From contig JAEYUU010000013.1 in assembly GCA_023429545.1 (NCBI GenBank), positions 1-6,071 on the forward strand: a stretch of 6,071 nucleotides of DNA, in the 5' to 3' direction. The position numbers were made by a program, and so were the translations under genes. The notes below the pieces were generated by a model, which saw nothing but the letters and a program-made list of their open reading frames with translations, was not told the DNA's origin and searched no databases. This document shows, piece by piece, positions 1 to 5,362 of this stretch. Source of the DNA: Verrucomicrobiota bacterium. Its GTDB lineage: Bacteria; Verrucomicrobiota; Verrucomicrobiia; Verrucomicrobiales; Verrucomicrobiaceae. Numbering within the stretch: the first letter of the stretch is position 1; every line of letters starts with the position of its first letter.

Positions 1-722
1 GTCTGGGGATGACCGAGGATATGTACATGCCGGTTACGGAGAGCCGCGAGATATCTTGATGTCTCATCATGCCGCGAATTGAGCGCCGTGTGAAATGAGC
101 CCAGCACGAGATCCAGTTTCTTGAGTGCGGAAGCCCTGATGTCACCGGCACCGGATGCCGAGAGGTTGAGTTCCACTCCATGCAGCACGGTGAAGGGCAC
201 GCGATTCTCAGAGAGCGCGGCATTCACCTGTGCGATTTCACGCCCCTGCGACTCCACCCTTCTCTCGTTCATGCCGTTGGCGACCGTGAGGCTGGCAGTG
301 TGGTCGGTGAGGGCGATGTACCGGTAGCCTCGCTCCACTGCGGCTGCGGCCATTTCCACGATGGTGCATGTGCCGTCGCTCCAGTTCGTGTGCATCTGCA
401 GGTCACCTTGCAGAGTCTTGAGCCGCCTTGGATGCCTCGCAACGATGGCATTGGCCTCCGCCATGGTCATGAACCCCTGGCGCGTTGCTGGTGGCATTGG
501 TGGAGGGGGAGGGTGTGCGAGCCATCCGGCAATGAGACGATAGGAGGTGCCGGATAGGGAACGAAGTCTCGTGAGGGATTCACCGCGTGCGTGCACCCCG
601 GTCGCTTCCTCAGGCCAAAGATAGGCACATCTGGCGGCCTCCACCAGGGCCTCCGCGCGTTTCCCGGTGGTCCCATGGCTCTCTTGGATGAGCAGTTCAG
701 AGATGTCCCGGTTGGTGAGCAT
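1..722 (-). CDS. PHP-domain protein, PolX-like (partial, C-terminus beyond left edge)
   Basis: The minus strand is open from 722 to the window edge and gives about 240 residues. The PHP metal-binding motifs are in order: GDLQMHTNWSDG at residues 106-117, ALTDHT at 137-142, HGVELN at 181-186, GSFH at 208-211 and ILGHP at 235-239. This arrangement is that of the C-terminal PHP domain of family X DNA polymerases (COG1387 type), a predicted metal-dependent phosphoesterase or 3'-5' exonuclease acting in the cytoplasm. Residues 1-70 (NRDISELL..., then LTRLRSLSGTSYRLIAGWL) resemble a degenerate PolX helix-hairpin-helix region. A Pro-rich linker (71-78) follows, so the polymerase palm is missing. The first His of the usual HxH motif is Gln here. 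The ATG at 722 is chosen because NRDISELL normally lies at the N-terminus; the frame stays open further upstream and no good ribosome site is seen. It is divergent from the gene at 892. Confidence 0.85.
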   Translation of the reverse strand, partial: MLTNRDISELLIQESHGTTGKRAEALVEAARCAYLWPEEATGVHARGESLTRLRSLSGTSYRLIAGWLAHPPPPPMPPATRQGFMTMAEANAIVARHPRRLKTLQGDLQMHTNWSDGTCTIVEMAAAAVERGYRYIALTDHTASLTVANGMNERRVESQGREIAQVNAALSENRVPFTVLHGVELNLSASGAGDIRASALKKLDLVLGSFHTALNSRHDETSRYLAALRNRHVHILGHPQ

Positions 723-891
723 GGCGATCGATACGACTACAACTCTATCCCCGGCATAAAGCGCGGAGCGGCCTGTAGTTTCGGAGTACGACAGGAGTTC
801 GTGGACGCCCCTTCGTTCGGTCCCCCGCGTCTTCGTATAACAGGATGCGCGCCCCCGCATCCATGCGGGCCTGCAGCCACGATACAGGTGC
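723..891. promoter_or_regulatory. Divergent intergenic region between PHP gene and 58-aa gene
   Basis: This 169-base gap separates two divergently oriented genes and should hold both promoters. On the plus strand TATAAC at 836-841 matches five of six bases of a sigma-70 -10 box, but nothing resembling TTGACA lies 16-18 bases upstream. No convincing promoter was found for the minus-strand gene. The individual promoter call is tentative; the regulatory role of the gap follows from gene orientation. Confidence 0.35.
854..869. repeat. Inverted repeat CCCGCAT-CC-ATGCGGG
   Basis: Two perfect 7-base arms (854-860 and 863-869) are separated by two bases. The element lies between the candidate -10 box at 836-841 and the start codon at 892. 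It could be a dimeric operator, or in RNA a five-pair hairpin with a six-base loop in the leader of the 58-residue gene. No T-tract follows, so it is not an intrinsic terminator. Confidence 0.35.
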
Positions 892-1068
892 ATGAGCACG
901 AAACGCGAACTCATCGAACCCCACAAAGGCGACAAACGCTATGTCCGCCGCGACGAACAAGGTCGGTTCTCCGAATCTGATGACGTGGGAAAATCCCTCG
1001 CTGCCGACCGGCGCCAGCACGCCAAGACCAAATCGAAGCCCGGTCAGGGAGACAAAGGGGACCGGTGA
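892..1068 (+). CDS. Small conserved basic protein, 58 aa, unknown function
   Basis: ATG at 892 to TGA at 1066-1068 encodes 58 residues, rich in Lys, Arg, Asp and Glu, with no membrane segment or signal peptide. The run KRELIEPHKGDKRYVRRD (residues 4-21), then GRFSESDDVGKSL, is a pattern I recognise from a widespread family of small hypothetical proteins in environmental bacteria, in which the form KRELIEPHKGDKRYVRRDxxGRF is strongly conserved. The C-terminus (DRRQHAKTKSKPGQGDKGDR) is a hydrophilic, Lys-rich, probably disordered tail. No function is known to me. An AGGTG sits directly before the start codon (886-890), too close for a normal ribosome site. It is divergent from the PHP gene and 114 bases upstream of the methyltransferase gene, on the same strand. 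Confidence 0.8.
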   Translation: MSTKRELIEPHKGDKRYVRRDEQGRFSESDDVGKSLAADRRQHAKTKSKPGQGDKGDR

Positions 1069-1182
1069 GCCGTCAGGCGAATTCAAGCCTTGGGGCTGCG
1101 CTGTCCTGAGCTGCAGGGACTGCCTGTCCAAAGAGAAACTATCCTCTCATGAATCACGAGGGGGCATGTTTGCGCCGGGCTG

Positions 1183-1941
1183 GTGAGGCGCAATATCCCT
1201 GGCTGTCCCGATTCCTCTGACGTGAATGCACTTTCGCCAACTTCTTTAAAGGTAAGCAGGAGCCTTGCGAAAACATGGACCCGGAGGAGGGTCGAGCCTG
1301 AGGTTCTCGACGCCATTCCACCCGACCATCCGGAGGCAAAGGAGTCACGCGCCGAACTGGACACCATCAACCTCCTCATGAGCAATCACCATTGGGTTGC
1401 CGGGGTACTCAGAAGACTGCACCAACCCGGTTGGAGGCTGCTCGAAATTGGCGCCGGGAGCGGTCGCCTCGGCAAGAAGCTGGCAGACAGCGGCTGGCCA
1501 GCGACTGCGATGATTGGCATGGATGTGAGCGGGAGACCAGCGCAATGGCCTGAGCCTGCCTCATGGGTGAAGGGAGACATCCTTCAAGACGCGATTCCCG
1601 ATGCGGAGGTGATCGTGGCGAACCTGCTGCTTCACCAGTTTAAGAACGAGGAGTTGAAGGAACTCGGTCGCAGGTTGCCAGCAGCGGCCCGGGTGGTGAT
1701 CTCGGTGGATCCCCTCAGAGCCCGCAGATCCCTTTGGATGGGGCGGCTGGTGGCCTTCTTGACGAGGATGAATCGCATCACGGTGCACGACATGGTACTG
1801 AGCGTGCATGCGGGCTTTCGAGGGAATGAGCTCCCCGATGCGTTGGAACTCCAAGGTTGGCGCACCAGAGCGTGGTCAACATTTCGAGGTGGATACCGCA
1901 TGCGTGCAGATCGCCTCGCAGGAGCACATGAAAGCAGTTGA
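1183..1941 (+). CDS. Class I SAM-dependent methyltransferase
   Basis: The predicted protein has up to 252 residues. The SAM-binding motif I is LLEIGAGSG (residues 86-94). The acidic post-I residue is in MIGMDVSG (about 110-117), followed by KGDILQDAIPDAEVIVANLL (130-149), which matches motifs II and III of the Rossmann-like fold. The C-terminal half carries VDPLRARRSL, ITVHDMVLSVHAGFRGNELP and a final TFRGGYRM, a pattern I associate with small cytoplasmic methyltransferases of unknown or small-molecule substrate. The frame opens after a stop at 1150-1152; GTG 1183 is the first usable start and GTG 1222 (residue 14) is an alternative. Neither has a clear ribosome site, and the first 30 residues look unlike conserved sequence. 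The substrate cannot be told. It converges on the secreted-protein gene that ends at 2100. Confidence 0.85.
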   Translation: MRRNIPGCPDSSDVNALSPTSLKVSRSLAKTWTRRRVEPEVLDAIPPDHPEAKESRAELDTINLLMSNHHWVAGVLRRLHQPGWRLLEIGAGSGRLGKKLADSGWPATAMIGMDVSGRPAQWPEPASWVKGDILQDAIPDAEVIVANLLLHQFKNEELKELGRRLPAAARVVISVDPLRARRSLWMGRLVAFLTRMNRITVHDMVLSVHAGFRGNELPDALELQGWRTRAWSTFRGGYRMRADRLAGAHESS

Positions 1942-2039
1942 GGCTGCCGGTTGGATCCGTGGCGCTTCTCAGGCGGGATTCACTCCGGGGCCGAAACTCT
2001 GCAATCTTCCCGATATCTTGTTGATCCCGCATCCCCGAC

Positions 2040-2073
2040 AAAAAAAGTCCGCAGAGAGCAATGCTCTGCGGAC
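2040..2073 (-). terminator. Rho-independent terminator of the secreted repeat protein gene
   Basis: The 10-base arms GTCCGCAGAG (2047-2056) and CTCTGCGGAC (2064-2073) pair perfectly around a seven-base loop. Read on the minus strand the hairpin is followed at once by seven T residues (complement of A at 2040-2046). It starts 27 bases after the stop codon of the gene ending at 2100, as expected for its terminator. For the convergent methyltransferase gene the hairpin lacks a following T-tract, so it would serve that direction poorly. Confidence 0.85.
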
Positions 2074-2099
2074 CTGTGAACGCGTTTCAGCGAAGACGA

Positions 2100-2705
2100 T
2101 TATTTCTTCGGCACGGAAGTGGAGCCGGTGCTGGAGCCGCCGCTCGAACTGGTGGAGGGTGTGTCGAGCTCCTTCTTCTCCTGCCCTGGCACGACACCAC
2201 CTTGCCCCGGGGGTGGGTTGGTGCTGCGTCCGGGAGCAAGATCTCGTGCACTGTTGGGATTGGTGGGCTTGTCCGTAGAATCGCCAGGCTTGGTGGTCGT
2301 GTTTGTCGAGTCAGACGGTTTCGTCGTCGAGTCGCCTGGCTTGGTGGTGGAGTCGGCCAGTTTGGTCGTGTTGCCACTGGTACTGGGCTGGGTGGTTGAG
2401 GTGGCGTTCGGATTGGTGGTTTCTTTCTTCTCCTGGCCGGGAACCACGCCGCCTTGTCCGGGTGGGGGATTGGTGCTGCGGCCCGGCGCCAGATCACGGG
2501 CGCTGTTGGGGTTTGTCGGTTTGTCCGGCTGGTTCTGGTTTCTCTCCTGGTCCCTGCCGGGCGTGGTGGAGGTGGTTGAACTGCTGCCCGACTGATTCGT
2601 CGAGGTGCCGCTTCCGGATTTTGGAGCGGTGGTCGTTTGTCCGCTGGCTGGAACTGCGAGGCAGATTCCAGCGAGCGCCATCAAGAATGTAGGAAGGATT
2701 TTCAT
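2100..2705 (-). CDS. Secreted Thr/Ser/Pro-rich protein with duplicated 35-residue block
   Basis: The protein has 201 residues from ATG 2705. Residues 1-22 form a Sec signal peptide (Lys2, hydrophobic core LPTFLMALAGICLAV, then PASG before Gln23); no lipobox precedes the Cys, so secretion to the periplasm or outside is expected rather than lipidation. The mature part is Thr/Ser/Asn/Pro-rich and probably disordered. A block of 35 residues beginning DKPTNPNSARDLAPGR and ending VVPGQEKKE occurs at 61-95 and again, identical, at 145-179. Between the copies are four short repeats of the TKPGDST type (about 114-144). The tail is SG/ST-rich and ends PKK. The block contains the APGR/VPGQ pattern seen in small stress-associated proteins of other bacteria (recalled, not searched). 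The frame extends upstream of 2705, but the signal peptide fixes the start. Function unknown. Confidence 0.8.
   Translation of the reverse strand: MKILPTFLMALAGICLAVPASGQTTTAPKSGSGTSTNQSGSSSTTSTTPGRDQERNQNQPDKPTNPNSARDLAPGRSTNPPPGQGGVVPGQEKKETTNPNATSTTQPSTSGNTTKLADSTTKPGDSTTKPSDSTNTTTKPGDSTDKPTNPNSARDLAPGRSTNPPPGQGGVVPGQEKKELDTPSTSSSGGSSTGSTSVPKK
2169..2273 (-). repeat. Peptide-level direct repeat, C-terminal copy (residues 145-179)
   Basis: This copy encodes the same 35 residues as 2421-2525, at a 252-base offset. At the DNA level the two copies differ in 24 codons, each time only at the third codon position, so the identity is in the peptide rather than in the DNA. Confidence 0.9.
2421..2525 (-). 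repeat. Peptide-level direct repeat, N-terminal copy (residues 61-95)
   Basis: This is the first copy of the 35-residue block. It is identical in protein sequence to 2169-2273. The 11 unchanged codons are scattered (Lys, Glu, Gln, Gln, Thr, Ser, Arg, Asp, Asn, Pro, Asp), with no long stretch of identical DNA of the kind a recent duplication or gene conversion would leave. Confidence 0.9.
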
Positions 2706-3002
2706 ACCTAAGGCTAATCGATGATGCCTCAAACGATGCGTGTCCTGAAATGCAATTCCGAACAGAATAATCGCATAACATGGGCGGTCACCGGGCTTCG
2801 GTGGGGGGATAATGTTATATGCACGGATAACGGCGTGATGATTTCGCAATATGCGATAATGGAACTGCATCATGCATGAAGCCTTCCGCATGCGTGCCGA
2901 TGTTCGGGCGAACCAGCGCGGAAAGCGGACTGCGCACAGCAAGGCGCGCAAAACGACTCGTGGACGCCGACCTTGCCGAACCACACCTTGCAATACCCGG
3001 TT
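2706..3002. other. Intergenic region with AT-rich pocket, upstream of secreted-protein gene
   Basis: These 297 bases lie between the ends of two minus-strand genes and probably hold the promoter of the gene starting at 2705. On the minus strand GTGACC, 16 bases, then TATTCT (about 2764-2791) is a weak sigma-70 candidate. The part from 2740 to 2865 is AT-rich and repeats GATAA at about 2808, 2826 and 2855. A small inverted repeat CACCG-GGCTT-CGGTG lies at 2789-2803 without a T-tract. No protein-coding gene is convincing here. Confidence 0.35.
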
Positions 3003-3482
3003 CTACTTCTCCGCAAGGTAGTCATTGACCAAGTTCGGCAGGTTGGACCCAAGCCACTCTGCCATGGCCGTCTCTTCCTTCAAGATGGCGTCGCACATGC
3101 TGACAATCGGGGCGATGCCCAGCGTCTTTGCAGCGGTGCGTAGAGCAGTATAGCAGGCAATCTCGAAATGCTCTGAGGCATACGCGGCAATGGCATCTTT
3201 CACCCTTTCATCGCGGGCAAGCATGGACGTGGAACTCTTGGCGAACTCCAGGCCTTGTGCGGCCATGTTCTTGAGCAGGGACACATCCGCGCCGAGTGCG
3301 TGGAGACAGTCGTGCACCGCCTGGGCATGGCCTTGAGTCTCCGTGTAGTGGATCGAGGCCTGCTCACGCATGCGCTGCGATACCTTGTCATTGTTTATTT
3401 GCTTTCCGAGAGCCATTTCCATGGCCTTCTCCATGGCGTAGGCATCTTTCAACCAGTCGATCAACTCTTCCTTGGTTTTCAT
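3003..3482 (-). CDS. DUF892 (YciE/YciF-like) ferritin-like protein
   Basis: The protein has 159 residues, normal for the family, and is all-helical. The N-terminus KTKEELIDWLKDAYAMEKAM (2-21) is the usual first helix of DUF892 proteins (in many members LxxAYxxE). Probable metal-ligand positions of a ferritin-like four-helix bundle are Glu18, Glu48 and His52 (YTETQGHAQ), Glu104/Glu107 with His105 (ASEHFEIACY) and Glu136/Glu137 (LKEETAMAEWL). Members such as E. coli YciE/YciF are cytoplasmic and linked to stress; their reaction is not established. It follows the DUF2892 gene by 32 bases on the same strand, suggesting co-transcription. No Shine-Dalgarno sequence precedes ATG 3482. Assignment is by recognition of the pattern, without a profile search. 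Confidence 0.88.
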   Translation of the reverse strand: MKTKEELIDWLKDAYAMEKAMEMALGKQINNDKVSQRMREQASIHYTETQGHAQAVHDCLHALGADVSLLKNMAAQGLEFAKSSTSMLARDERVKDAIAAYASEHFEIACYTALRTAAKTLGIAPIVSMCDAILKEETAMAEWLGSNLPNLVNDYLAEK

Positions 3483-3514
3483 GGCTGTAGCGTGTTGCCG
3501 GGATTGGGGAAATG

Positions 3515-3838
3515 TCAGGCAGCAACCGAGAGCGGGGCCTGGCCAGATACAGTGTTGGCATTTTCAGGCGCTCGCTCGCCTGGACCGGGCGGACGCGTGC
3601 TCACACCAAGCCTTTCGTAGAGATGGCAGTGACCGGTGATACCCCGATATACCAAGGCTCCGGCGGTTCCTAGCAGGAGCAGGCGGGCCAGCCCATGGCC
3701 CCAGAAAGAACCGATGAGAATTCCAGCACCGGCTGCAATGGAGCCGTATCGCTCCATGTCGTTCACATTGTGTTTCAGCTCCTCTTGCAGAGAGTTGATT
3801 TCTGGGATTGCTGCAAAGGGTTGGTAGGTGAGAGACAT
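3515..3838 (-). CDS. DUF2892 (YgaP-like) small inner membrane protein
   Basis: The protein has 107 residues. After a soluble N-terminus (1-30, ending in KHNVNDMERYGS), two hydrophobic segments, about 31-46 (GSIAAGAGILIGSFW) and 50-66 (LARLLLLGTAGALVYRG), form a short hairpin, followed by ITGHCHLYERLGVST (67-81). This equals the family hallmark of two membrane helices and a terminal GxCPLYxLLG-like motif, here with His in place of Pro. A disordered Pro/Gly-rich tail follows. The domain occurs alone or at the end of rhodanese-type YgaP proteins; no rhodanese domain is present here. ATG 3838 is the only in-frame start seen nearby. It sits between the DUF6766 gene (148-base gap) and the DUF892 gene (32-base gap), probably in one transcript. 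Its function is not known. Confidence 0.82.
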   Translation of the reverse strand: MSLTYQPFAAIPEINSLQEELKHNVNDMERYGSIAAGAGILIGSFWGHGLARLLLLGTAGALVYRGITGHCHLYERLGVSTRPPGPGERAPENANTVSGQAPLSVAA

Positions 3839-3986
3839 GCCAATTGTTCGCCCGCGCCTGCATGTTTGGCTGCAACACCATCAAACGGGCCTCCTGAGTT
3901 TGGCATCAGGTTGGGTGTGATTGCCGTTCAGGACCCTCTCGCTGCCACGAACTCGCCCGGGGGCAGTGCAGCTGTCTGAGGATGTC

Positions 3987-4652
3987 TCATCTTCCAGTTT
4001 CGCTGTGAGGCGCATCCACAGGCTTGGATTCAGGAGAGCCGCGCTGCCGGAGAAAGATGCTCAGCACTACCATGGCGAGGATGGCCAGGAACTCGCTCTG
4101 CCAGTTCTGGAAGGATTCGAACCAAAAGCGGCTGCTGCTCATGTACTCCAGACAGGTGATCTCCCTCATCTGGTGTTCACGCAGTTCTTCGTTGTAATTG
4201 GAGCAACCGCTTAAGAGGTGCCCCAGAAAGCACAGAAGGAAAAGACCGATGAAGGCGAGGGTCAGCGAGCGTTCATAGAAAAAGAGGATCCAGCCCCCTC
4301 GACGCACTGGCCAGGGTGCGTGTTGTTTGTTGCGGACCGTTCGTGGATCGCGGTCCACCGCTTCGTCCTCTGTCAGACTCCTGGATTCAGACGAGCCCTT
4401 CTGGAAGAGGACTGCTGTCAGCGCCACATACACCCCCATTTGGAGGAATTCTGATTCCCAGTTTTCAAAGGTGGCTTCAAGAAAATGAGAACCACTCAGG
4501 TATTCCGCGAGTGATTCCGCTTTCTGGCCGTGCAGCGCCCGGTCTTTGTTCGACTCACGGTGTCCCGAAAGCGCCTGCCCAAATGCCAACGTGGCGAGGA
4601 AAAGCGTGGCAAGAACGAGTGACAGACCGTTCTCCCGGAGCATGCGTTTCAT
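3987..4652 (-). CDS. DUF6766-type integral membrane protein with internal duplication
   Basis: Using ATG 4652 the protein has 221 residues; a TTG two codons upstream is also possible. Four hydrophobic segments are visible, about 8-28, 70-84, 129-149 and 187-201. The N-terminus RENGLSLVLATLFLATL, the SLAEYLSGSHFLEATFENW region (48-66) and SEFLQMG are the pattern I know from DUF6766 proteins. The protein is two related halves: EYLSGSHFLEATFENWESEF (50-69) matches EYMSSSRFWFESFQNWQSEF (169-188), and QKGSSESRSL matches RQRGSPESKPV. Each half starts with a helix followed by an Asn/Glu/His-rich stretch. No function is established for the family. It is the first gene of the probable DUF6766-DUF2892-DUF892 unit; its upstream region (4653-4963) holds a weak promoter candidate. 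Confidence 0.78.
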   Translation of the reverse strand: MKRMLRENGLSLVLATLFLATLAFGQALSGHRESNKDRALHGQKAESLAEYLSGSHFLEATFENWESEFLQMGVYVALTAVLFQKGSSESRSLTEDEAVDRDPRTVRNKQHAPWPVRRGGWILFFYERSLTLAFIGLFLLCFLGHLLSGCSNYNEELREHQMREITCLEYMSSSRFWFESFQNWQSEFLAILAMVVLSIFLRQRGSPESKPVDAPHSETGR

Positions 4653-4963
4653 GCTCAATATTCGCCTGCAGTGAAGTGCGCGGGCGGATTTGATTCAGCA
4701 TGTCATAGGAGCTCAGCGTGCAGATGACCCCTTTCCCGTGGTGTGGATTGTGGAGGTTACTCCGGTCCTGGCTCAGCGCGTTTGCTCAGAGGTTGAGTCC
4801 TGAAACGCGTGTTCTGATGGCGCTTCACGGCCACAAGGGGATGGCGCGCCACAGCATCATCATCATTTTTCCGACAGAACTCAATCTGTCACGAAGTCAT
4901 CGTCCGCACCCTCCGCTCCAACAGGCGTGTGACCGCGAGTGAGCAATGCAACACGGCAAGCTT
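4653..4963. other. Non-coding stretch upstream of the DUF6766 gene
   Basis: These 311 bases contain no reading frame with a convincing protein on either strand. Visible structure is limited to the inverted repeat and promoter candidate at 4856-4890 and a short run of CAT triplets at 4855-4866. It is the likely location of the promoter for the three-gene minus-strand unit. Confidence 0.4.
4856..4890 (-). promoter_or_regulatory. Candidate promoter with overlapping inverted repeat
   Basis: On the minus strand TTGAGT (4879-4884), a 17-base spacer and GATGAT (4856-4861) resemble sigma-70 -35 and -10 boxes, four of six bases each. The -35-like hexamer is exactly the centre of a perfect inverted repeat, GACAGA (4873-4878) and TCTGTC (4885-4890), a layout expected for a repressor-controlled promoter. 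The boxes are weak and about 200 bases from the start codon of the DUF6766 gene, so this is tentative. Confidence 0.22.
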
Positions 4964-5245
4964 TCATGCAGGACGGGGCGCGGATTCGGCGCGGTGCTCG
5001 ATACGGTACGCAGTCCCACAAATCCCCACGGTTCGGATTTGCTCACAACTCCTCAGCGTTTGCCATGCTCCGGGCAGTACATCGACCAACTCAGTTGCGT
5101 GGACCTGTACAGCCTCCACCACGTCTTGAAGTGTGAAGGGAGACGGCAGGGCGCCGCATAGCTCCAGCAATCTGGGAGCGGCGGGATGTTGATTCGGGAC
5201 GGGGGAGAAGTATGCGGAGGTCATATCGAATATGATACCAGCCAC
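4964..5245 (-). CDS. C-terminal fragment with winged-helix-like region, unrecognised
   Basis: Taken alone, this frame gives 93 residues from GTG 5245 or 86 residues from ATG 5224, ending in TGA at 4964. RLLELCGALPSPFTLQDVVE followed by ATELVDVLPGAWQTLRS and a strand-turn-strand IRTVGICGTAYRIEHR resembles a winged helix-turn-helix fold. Neither start has a ribosome site. The frame reads sensibly further upstream, to the stop at 5297-5299 (SEIRTAGEVPGDDVAGIIFD), and is the same frame as the gene that ends at 5363. I therefore think it is the tail of that gene, not an independent one; an independent small DNA-binding protein remains possible. Confidence 0.4.
   Translation of the reverse strand: MAGIIFDMTSAYFSPVPNQHPAAPRLLELCGALPSPFTLQDVVEAVQVHATELVDVLPGAWQTLRSCEQIRTVGICGTAYRIEHRAESAPRPA
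5221..5235. repeat. Palindrome TCATAT-CGA-ATATGA
   Basis: Perfect 6-base arms flank a 3-base centre. It overlaps the possible start codon at 5222-5224 and lies within coding sequence if the downstream fragment belongs to the larger gene. It may be a chance palindrome or an operator. Confidence 0.25.
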
Positions 5246-5362
5246 ATCGTCCCCAGGTACTTCGCCGGCTGTGCGAATCTCCGAATGAATGCATCCTCAG
5301 AATCAAGGTTGCAGAATGCATTGGAACACGCCTTGCGATCACTTCCTGCCCGGTCTGACGAC

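Noticed and set aside
2040..2073. The same hairpin as terminator of the methyltransferase gene on the plus strand
   Set aside because: On the plus strand the A-tract precedes the hairpin and no T-tract follows it.
2169..2525. CRISPR-like or transposon-derived direct repeats
   Set aside because: The repeat is conserved only at peptide level, has just two copies and lies within a coding frame.
2119..2595. Long plus-strand frames with Val/Leu/Gly repeats opposite the secreted-protein gene
   Set aside because: They are mirror images of the repetitive Thr/Pro/Asn codons; the synonymous-only divergence of the two blocks and the terminator at 2040-2073 support the minus strand.
2789..2803. Hairpin CACCG-GGCTT-CGGTG as terminator of the DUF892 gene
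   Set aside because: The stem is only five pairs, it lies about 200 bases beyond the stop codon and no T-tract follows on the minus strand.
2706..2993. In-frame extension of the secreted protein by 96 residues upstream of ATG 2705
   Set aside because: The extension would bury a clear signal peptide in the middle of the protein, and its sequence does not look like coding sequence.
2872..3021. Plus-strand frame of 49 codons encoding a very Arg/Lys-rich peptide (RGKRTAHSKARKTTRGRRP)
   Set aside because: The basic composition is curious, but it overlaps the end of the DUF892 gene, has no clear ribosome site and resembles nothing I recognise.
4718..4942. Plus-strand frame of 74 codons in the gap upstream of the DUF6766 gene
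   Set aside because: Low-quality composition (Trp/Ile/His runs), no family resemblance and no ribosome site; most likely chance.
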